This document shows positions 58,901 through 64,000 of a stretch of DNA of 64,000 nt, piece after piece. The first letter of the stretch is position 1; each line of letters starts with the position of its first letter. The position numbers and the translations under genes were made by a program. The notes under the pieces are model-generated. The model was not told where the DNA came from. It saw only the letters and a program-made list of their open reading frames with translations, and did not search any database. This stretch comes from Paraspadella gotoi (Eukaryota; Chaetognatha): positions 17,214,606 through 17,278,605 of the forward strand of contig CM119267.1 of assembly GCA_051294375.1 (NCBI GenBank). Reading direction: 5' to 3'.

Positions 58901-59118
58901 CTCCCGAGCCCTTGGAAAAGCCCGTCAGGCCGGACATCTCCTACGCCTGGTGCATCTCGCCGCTGCGGTCTTGCGTCAAAGTGTTTTGGCCGAGATTCAA
59001 GGTTCAAATCATCGTCGGCGTCATCGTCTTCCTATTGGCCTTCTTTTTATTCCTATTCGTTTATCATTTGCCGAGGTCGTTGGCGACCAGAGCGGTCTTG
59101 GGGAACCAGGTTGGGTAG
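46515..59118 (+). CDS. OTOF: Otoferlin-like (type II) ferlin, 1983 aa
   Basis: Twenty-two exons with consistent phases give 1983 aa; human otoferlin is 1997. Ferlins are tail-anchored C2-domain proteins that drive calcium-dependent membrane fusion and repair. C2A is residues 1-115 (VDEELRWSLDGRPLE). C2B spans about 190-330 (KIDIGTVVEAK, HAFRRKWIILHKP). C2C spans about 390-520 (YVVRIFRADGLPRMDAG, DLVDPFVEVSFAG, WNEQLVF). A FerB-like segment follows (GWLPTFGPAFVNLYGS, NFGFGEGVAYRGRLLI). C2D starts at about 930 with calcium-ligand residues in DENGLSDPYCRVSLG and VMDHDNIGADDYLG. C2E begins near 1446 and C2F near 1689 (YELRCVVLKTEEVEL, SLTGEGDFNWRFKF). The membrane anchor is about 1945-1970 (IIVGVIVFLLAFFLFLFVY). 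No DysF domain is seen, which points to the otoferlin branch. Intron 21 begins with GC. Introns carry a tRNA, an antisense gene and a repeat A copy. Confidence 0.94.
47067..47130 (+). repeat. Degenerate telomere-like (TTAGGG) tract
   Basis: Within ferlin intron 2: several GGTTAGGG, GGTTAAGG and AATTAGG units in irregular order, about 60 bases. TTAGGG is the usual animal telomere repeat, so this may be an old interstitial telomere insertion or chance GT-rich slippage. Confidence 0.55.
48444..48826 (+). other. GC-richer block inside ferlin intron 6
   Basis: Between the donor at 48444 and the acceptor before 48827 lies a segment (about 48460-48740) with GC content closer to exons than to other introns. 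It has small hairpins such as GTGACGCCTCCAGTCAC and no convincing long frame. It may be an inserted element or structured RNA; I do not recognise it. Confidence 0.35.
49652..49773 (+). repeat. 43-bp direct duplication covering a 5' splice site
   Basis: The sequence from ATCGACGAAATAATGAACAA through the donor GTGATATTTC occurs at 49652-49694 and again at 49731-49773, separated by a TA-rich spacer (49695-49730). The first copy contains the end of ferlin exon 9 and its donor (GT at 49675). Confidence 0.9.
50503..50539 (+). repeat. (CT)n microsatellite
   Basis: CT tract in ferlin intron 12, a few bases after the donor at 50497 and 28 bases before the acceptor at 50565-50566. It makes up most of this very short intron. 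Confidence 0.95.
51848..51948 (+). repeat. (CT)n microsatellite adjoining a 3' splice site
   Basis: About 100 bases of CT with a few CC and TT interruptions. It runs directly into the acceptor CAG of ferlin intron 13 (AG at 51948-51949) and so acts as its polypyrimidine tract. Confidence 0.95.
52305..52467 (+). repeat. GAAAA-rich tract followed by (ATCA)n
   Basis: In ferlin intron 14: a purine tract of GAAAA/GAAA units (52305-52435) followed by seven ATCA units (about 52439-52467) and a C run before the acceptor at 52486-52487. Confidence 0.9.
52840..52937 (+). repeat. (TTTC)n microsatellite
   Basis: About 24 perfect TTTC units in ferlin intron 15, ending 29 bases before the acceptor at 52965-52966. 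The intron happens to be open in frame, giving a meaningless FFLS repeat if read through. Confidence 0.97.
54707..55241 (-). CDS. Nested antisense gene: small secreted protein with four cysteines, 123 aa
   Basis: Lies entirely within ferlin intron 17 on the opposite strand. Three exons on the minus strand: 55241-55202, 55118-55011 and 54930-54707. Introns have GT-AG ends (83 and 80 bases), phases match and the total is 124 codons. The start MWKTAIVSSIVVAVASSLSV is a clear signal peptide. The mature part has an acidic helix-like region (VEDFVSLATNNIDELNQIF) and then a basic C-termin­al half with Cys at about residues 59, 77, 88 and 92 (SYCVSKVW, IKPCSDIEGIL, RYCPATCYR), enough for two disulfides. 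It ends in SLQNW. I recognise no family. A secreted peptide, venom-like or immune effector is possible, but nothing here proves a function. Confidence 0.72.
55363..55371 (-). promoter_or_regulatory. Possible TATA box of the nested antisense gene
   Basis: Read on the minus strand the sequence is TATAAAAAA, about 120 bases upstream of the ATG at 55241. The spacing allows a short 5' UTR. Support is positional only. Confidence 0.3.
56841..56913 (+). tRNA. tRNA-Ala (anticodon AGC)
   Basis: A 73-base cloverleaf in ferlin intron 19, same strand as the host. The acceptor stem GGGGGAT pairs with ATTCTCC, counting G-T pairs. The D arm is GCTC/GAGC. The anticodon stem CTCGC/GCGAG encloses loop TTAGCAT with anticodon AGC. 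The T arm CTGGG/CCCAG encloses ATCGATA. There is no intron in the tRNA. TTTT at 56917-56920 is a suitable pol III terminator. Confidence 0.95.
56982..57012 (+). pseudogene. Truncated tRNA-Ala 5' part
   Basis: GGGATTAGCTCAAATGTTTG matches the 5' part and D arm of the tRNA-Ala 140 bases upstream, then the similarity stops. It is either a decayed tandem copy or a tRNA-derived retroelement head. Confidence 0.6.
57998..58300 (+). repeat. Dispersed repeat family A, full copy
   Basis: About 300 bases matching 12446-12759 with small differences, in ferlin intron 21, same orientation as the host gene. The beginning (CCTTGTATTTTGATGCT) and end (TTGTACCAATTTCAT) agree with the other copy, which fixes the unit limits. 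Confidence 0.88.
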
Positions 59119-60666
59119 AAATAAAGAGAAAGAAGTGGGCTTGGCCTCGGTAGAAGGAAAGGCTTTGCTTTGCGTTTCGATACTTATATTATATTGTATT
59201 ATATCGTTTTTATGTTGTGTTAATTTTCATCGTCGGTGTGTTAATTATCTGTAAACTGTTTATTACGTTTTTATTTCCATTACTCAAAAAAGTAAGTTAG
59301 ACCAGAAATTCAATTTAGAACGAAAACAACGTCAATGAGTACGATAGGTATCTAATCATCGAGGTACGTAGGGCGGATCTGGGAATTTTTAAATTGTTTA
59401 AGAGCGTTTTGTCGGAGCGAAAAAGGGCTGACAGATGCTATCTCATCTGTTATTTCGTATTCGACATTCCAAATGGAAACTCTTCGCTTTATCCAAATGT
59501 TAGGACACAAAAAACCGTTCATGATCGAAAAGCTAAAGTGGCGCAGGTTTGGCGAAATCCGAAAAGGGAAATGTCACGAACGTTCGATGAGGCTCAACGC
59601 GATAACATTCTTTCTCTCTCTCTCTCTCTCATTCTCTCGATCTTTCCTTCTCTCATTCTCTCTCTTTGTCGCTCGATTTACTGCTATCACTTATGTCTCT
59701 TCTTCAATAGATGGAAAAATAATTTTAAAAACATGAATTTTTTTCAGGTGAGTTTTTTCCTTTCGTATTTGTTCAAAGAAATTCGAGCACAAATTAAAAA
59801 AACAAAACAATTGTAGATACTCCTACAAAGATGCTTATAGATAAGAAAGAATGGTTGCTTTTTTTTTAATTGAAATAAATAGGGAAATTTGAAATCATTC
59901 ATCGATCAATCATTATTGCTAATTACAAATCACAATAAAATTCAAACTGGCTAGATTTCCATAAATTTAAATTAAAATTAATTTTCTTGTTTTATTTTTC
60001 ATTTTCTTAAAGTCGCAAGCTTTGATTGGCTTGCTCTGGATCTCGGGAGCTATATCTAAAGAGGTAAATACTTTTTATTACATTAAATTGGATTTGTCAT
60101 TTGATTCACCATTGAGGATGTGGACAGGCGCCTAGTGGGCTGAAGATGACTATCCGCAACTTCTTTAACCCCTCGAGCAGCCATGGAATCGATCCTGAGG
60201 TTGGAACCAGACTTGAGGGTTTTCCATGCCCACCTACTGGCGTCCTCACGCTTCCCACAGTGTAGCCCGGTACCTAGTAGTCATGAGCTGATGGCTTTAG
60301 TCAATGAGCCACCGGGTGACGACTGTCATGCTTATCGGCGGGGTGAACTGAGGCAAAGCCCGACTACATGCCCCCTCGATTGTAACCCACCCTTCCAGTG
60401 AAGGGAGGGGAGCAATCTTCAGCAAGTCCAGGGCCTGAACAGCTGATTGCTGATGGCTAAACCTATGAGTTGTTCCTTTGTTTTAGAAACAAATAACAAA
60501 GTATAAACTACAAATACAATAGACGTTAATTAAATTAGTAAATTATTCTAAATTATTCAACATCTTCGAAGTGGCGATTCTGGTTTAGCCTCCATTCGTG
60601 GACAAGGAGCTCCAGGGATCAAACCCACAAGGTTTTCTGGACTCTTTTTTTTTTTTATGATCCAAG
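59119..60666. other. Intergenic spacer with a GC-richer block
   Basis: Mostly A/T-rich, with a CT microsatellite at about 59610-59660. A distinct GC-richer block at about 60115-60460 has no long frame but several local hairpins; it differs in composition from both sides and may be an element fragment or a noncoding RNA. No coding gene is supported here. Confidence 0.45.
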
Positions 60667-61326
60667 ATGGAAAGTGATATCCTCACCCTCAACCCCGCCG
60701 ACATCGACGAAGCGTGTCGCTACGGAAACGTGGAACACCTCGTCAAGTTGATCGACGACTTCGGGGTGCATATAGTGGCGTCGACGAGATTATCTTTGGG
60801 CGATAACGATTACAGCGTGTGTCTCTGTGTCGCGGCCGAATCCGGAACCCTCGAGGTAATTCGATGATGTTTCGTTTGACTTTTTGAGACGAAATGAAGG
60901 ATTTTAAGTGCCCAATTTATATTAAAAGTTTGAATGAAAAAAAAATTATTAAATAGATGCTGCTTCTCTTAATTTAAAAAAAACAACAAAAAAAACAAAC
61001 AATGAAACAAACAACGCTAGGTGGCGCGCCTTCTCCTCAAACACGGCGCCGACGCCAACGAGCCCCAAGCTGACGGAGTGACGCCGCTACACCTGGCCGC
61101 CGCCTACGGAAAGGCGGACGTGGCGCGTCTCCTTCTGCAAAACGGCGCCGATATCTTCTCCCGGCGCCGTCCGGACCGCGTCGTGCCGCTGCACCTGGCG
61201 GCGAGGGAGGACGAGGAGGTGTTGAGGGTGATGCTGAGGAAGATTCGGGATAACAAAGTCGGCGGGCTGGAGGAGGAAGACGCGAGGGGGTGGAAGCCTT
61301 TGACTTTCGCTATCGATGGGAGGAAA

Positions 61327-61416
<90 letters not shown>

Positions 61417-62429
61417 ATGATCAGTTAGCTATCGAGGGTAGGAAAGGTAAGATAAGTTACTTTATAGAATGTGCCTTACTCATGATTTTTCTCCTCATTT
61501 TGCTTCACAGTTTTATTTCCTGTTGCTCTTTGGTTCTTGTTTTTACATATACTTGATTACATTGCATCGCAATGCCGCCCAAAATCGGGGGCAGCGGTCG
61601 CGATAAATGATTAAAATGAGCGATGCTTCCTTGACGCCTCATTCTCTCGCTCAACTCGGCACTAAAACTCTCGGCTCCGTGGAAATAGCGCCGAGGAAAC
61701 GAGGCCGCCGGTGCTGAGGCTCAATGACGACGACGACGACGACGTTTCTAAGCAGACCCGAGACCCAGACGACGGAGATTTGCCCAGACGACGAGGTCAC
61801 ATTGTGAGGTAGAAAATAATTAGAAGTCTGGGCATAAAAAAAATTATAACTAATAAGCATTAATTTCATAATAATCTCTGAAGCCAGCATATATTATAAG
61901 TGTTCTTTTTCAAAAACCGCCAACTCTCATCAATTCATGAAAATAACTGATTTTTTAAACTACAAAAAATGTGCATAAATAGTTCTAAAAAAGCCAATCT
62001 GAAAGTTCAAAGGCCACGTTGATTCCACTTTGATAATTGGGAATCTACAATGAACCCACAATGATATCACTAACTTACCAATACCTAAGGAAGTGAGCGG
62101 ATATTGAGGCAGAGCACAACTGACAAAAGAGCATCGCTAATTATATAAAGAAATCCTTAGATTCCGGTGAGGCATTAGTCATATTTTCGAAACATACATT
62201 TTACATGACCATGAGAGGCTTTGATATTCTGTGCTGATATTTCGAGGTGACTCTGTCTTATCACTAATTGTGTATGACATTGGCCGGACTATTGGCCTTC
62301 CGCATACTACTACGAAACGACGCCGCCCGAACACCCGGAAACCGACACGGCCTCATCGGCGGCGCCGTGGGTGGCGTTGGTGGCGGCGAGCGTCTGGGCG
62401 GCGGCTATGGCGATTGGTAGAGGGAGAAT

Positions 62430-62467
<38 letters not shown>

Positions 62468-62874
62468 AGAAGAGAGAGAGAAAGAGACAGACAAAAGGTC
62501 ACTGGAATTCTATCGCCAATGACCAAAGACCTTTAGTTTAAAGGCTAAATGCGATGATGACGATGACGATGGAAACGAAGAGAAGTCAACGTTAATTATT
62601 CTTGTTGCTTATAAGTTAATCCTGAAACGATGACCTCAAACCGTTACTTACATCTTTCTTTCATTCATTCATCATTCTCTTTCTTTTCTTTCTTTCTTTC
62701 TTCTTTCTTTTCTTCTTTCTTTCTTTCTTTTTCTTTTTCTCTTTTCTTTCTTCTTTCTTTCTTTCTTTCTTTTTTCCTTTCTTTCTCTCTTCTCTCTCTT
62801 TTTTTTCTTTCTTTAATAATTTATTCTTTTTATTCATTTTCTTGTCTTTCTTTCTTCTCTTTCTTTCTTTCTTT

Positions 62875-62910
<36 letters not shown>

Positions 62911-63714
62911 TTTTCTTTTCATTCTTTCTTTCTTTTTTTTCCCTTTCAAATCCAGTCGAATCCGTCGCGCCTCCTAATCGGACGTCGGGCGTGAACATTC
63001 AGCGCCATCGACGCGCGCCGGATGGACGCCGCTCCAACCACGAGTGCGTTGAGGAGGATCTTTCCGGCGCCGTGGAACTGCTCGCCAGCACGCGGCCCGG
63101 AGGCCGCCGACAACCGATCGGGCTCCATCAGTCAAACTCCTTTGGTGATGGCCGTTTGTCTGCCAATTTAACGACGACGACGACAGGGCGCTTGTCAGGT
63201 GAGGCTGTTGTCGTTGTTGTAGTTATTTTTCTTGGTCGTGGATGTAACATTAACAAAAATGTAGCAACACGACAATAAAATGAAATTGTCAGATTTTGAT
63301 CTCTTTTAAAATAAAAAAATATTAAGTACGTTTATTGAATAGTTTTGTTCCCTCTTTCTCTCTCTCTCTCTCCTCCTCTCTCATCTTCCCGTCTCATGTC
63401 TCTCTCTCTCCTCTCCTTCCTCTTTCTCTCTCTCTCTCTCTCTCTCCCTCCCCCTTATTCCAGGTGGGGGGGCGTCTCTGTCGAAGGCCACAACAAGTAG
63501 TCGCAGGCGAAATCCGGAGTTGAAGAGGAAATGGACGAGCGGGTTGAGGAGGCCGGACGTGAGAGACGCCATCAGAACCGGGATGTCAGATTACCGGAAG
63601 ACGCTAGGTAGGTGTGCCGACTGTGGGGTGTGCCGCTTGGGTCAGCGGTTGGATCTTTCCGACGAAGCACCGACCCCGAGAGGGGGGGAAGAAAGCGTTG
63701 GAATTATGAAGTGA
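60667..63714 (+). CDS. Ankyrin-repeat protein, about 329 aa (3' exons less certain)
   Basis: Exons 60667-60855 and 61021-61327 encode MESDILTLNPADIDEACRYG, then ankyrin repeats: VARLLLKHGADANEPQADG, VTPLHLAAAYGKADVARLLL, GADIF and VPLHLAARED. Exons 62956-63198 and 63464-63714 are joined because phases agree and both stay open only in this frame. They encode a basic, Ser/Thr/Arg-rich tail with no domain I know, ending CGVCRLGQRLDLSD and a short tail. A donor at 63608 would be an alternative to reading on to the stop at 63712-63714. Two GC-rich stretches in the big intron (about 61620-61800 and 62280-62416) look exon-like in composition but do not fit the phases. The role is probably protein binding. 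Confidence 0.65.
61329..61413 (+). repeat. (GA)n microsatellite after a 5' splice site
   Basis: GA repeat of about 85 bases that begins at the donor of ankyrin exon 2 (GT at 61328-61329). Confidence 0.95.
62430..62480 (+). repeat. (GA)n microsatellite
   Basis: GA tract of about 50 bases following a GT at 62417-62418 that would be a donor for the GC-rich stretch before it. Confidence 0.9.
62655..62945 (+). repeat. Long TTTC/TTCT-rich tract before a 3' splice site
   Basis: About 290 bases of TTTC units with irregular interruptions, ending 10 bases before the acceptor AG at 62954-62955 of the ankyrin gene. Confidence 0.95.
63353..63447 (+). repeat. (CT)n microsatellite before a 3' splice site
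   Basis: CT-rich tract ending about 16 bases before the acceptor AG at 63462-63463 of the last ankyrin exon. Confidence 0.95.
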
Positions 63715-64000
63715 ATCGGATATTAAAGTCATGATATTTGTTCAACCAATATAAAAATTATTTATTAATTTAATTACCATCAATCTTATCCCTGACTTTA
63801 TTTGCGACTTCACGTCCACTGAGACGAACGTCGTTGATTCGCCCGTATCGGAACGGTACTCACGTGAGACCCAAGAGGCGTACGTATTCATCGAATATTT
63901 AAAAGTTTCACTTCTTAAGACAATCCCTATGAGACTCTTCAGAACAAAGTTTTTTCTCGGGAGAACAATTTTGAGGAGATTCGAAACGATAACTGAATTA
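63715..64000. other. Downstream of the ankyrin gene to window end
   Basis: Likely 3' UTR and spacer. No coding frame or repeat is supported in these last 286 bases. Confidence 0.4.

Noticed and set aside
58327-59007. 226-codon open frame on the minus strand
   Set aside because: It lies opposite the last ferlin exon, whose C/G-ended codons keep the reverse strand open. The plus strand has clear otoferlin similarity.

Overview
This is animal nuclear DNA. The genes are split by many short GT-AG introns, most of them 55-120 bases. Exons are C/G-rich and introns and spacers are A/T-rich. Several products are metazoan: dishevelled, an MRCK kinase, an otoferlin-type ferlin, RUNDC1 and a CEP63/DEUP1 protein. 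The compact layout suggests an early-branching animal such as a sponge, but that placement is inference and the sequence alone does not prove it. All introns were placed by hand from splice signals, reading frame and remembered family similarity. For every model reported as complete, the exon lengths sum to a multiple of three.

Layout on the + strand: an unrecognised 268-residue protein (136-1241); carboxypeptidase D with two M14 domains (1411-6636); an unrecognised single-pass membrane protein with a furin-type site and a pentapeptide repeat (7446-9060); a 2 kb spacer; an unrecognised 334-residue protein (11036-12985); dishevelled (13406-18728); MRCK with two adjacent CRIB motifs (20107-30094); RUNDC1, whose largest intron is almost filled by a 2.5 kb inverted-repeat element (31583-37889); S-formylglutathione hydrolase (38566-39966); an ERp18/TXNDC12 thioredoxin (40254-40872); RNA 3'-phosphate cyclase (41303-43084); a CEP63/DEUP1-like protein (43254-45334); an otoferlin-like ferlin of 22 exons and 1983 residues (46515-59118); and an ankyrin protein (60667-63714).

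Two genes lie inside ferlin introns: a tRNA-Ala(AGC) on the + strand (56841-56913), and a three-exon gene on the - strand for a small secreted protein with four cysteines (54707-55241).

The genes do not form a pathway. Dishevelled and MRCK both act in polarity and cytoskeleton control; the other neighbours look unrelated in function. Mobile and repeated DNA includes a ~310 bp dispersed repeat (three copies), the inverted-repeat element, many CT, TTTC and GA microsatellites placed close to splice sites, a 22 bp minisatellite and a degenerate telomere-like tract.

The points most worth following are the nested antisense gene, the doubled CRIB motif, the orphan membrane protein, the inverted-repeat element, and the link between microsatellites and splice sites.
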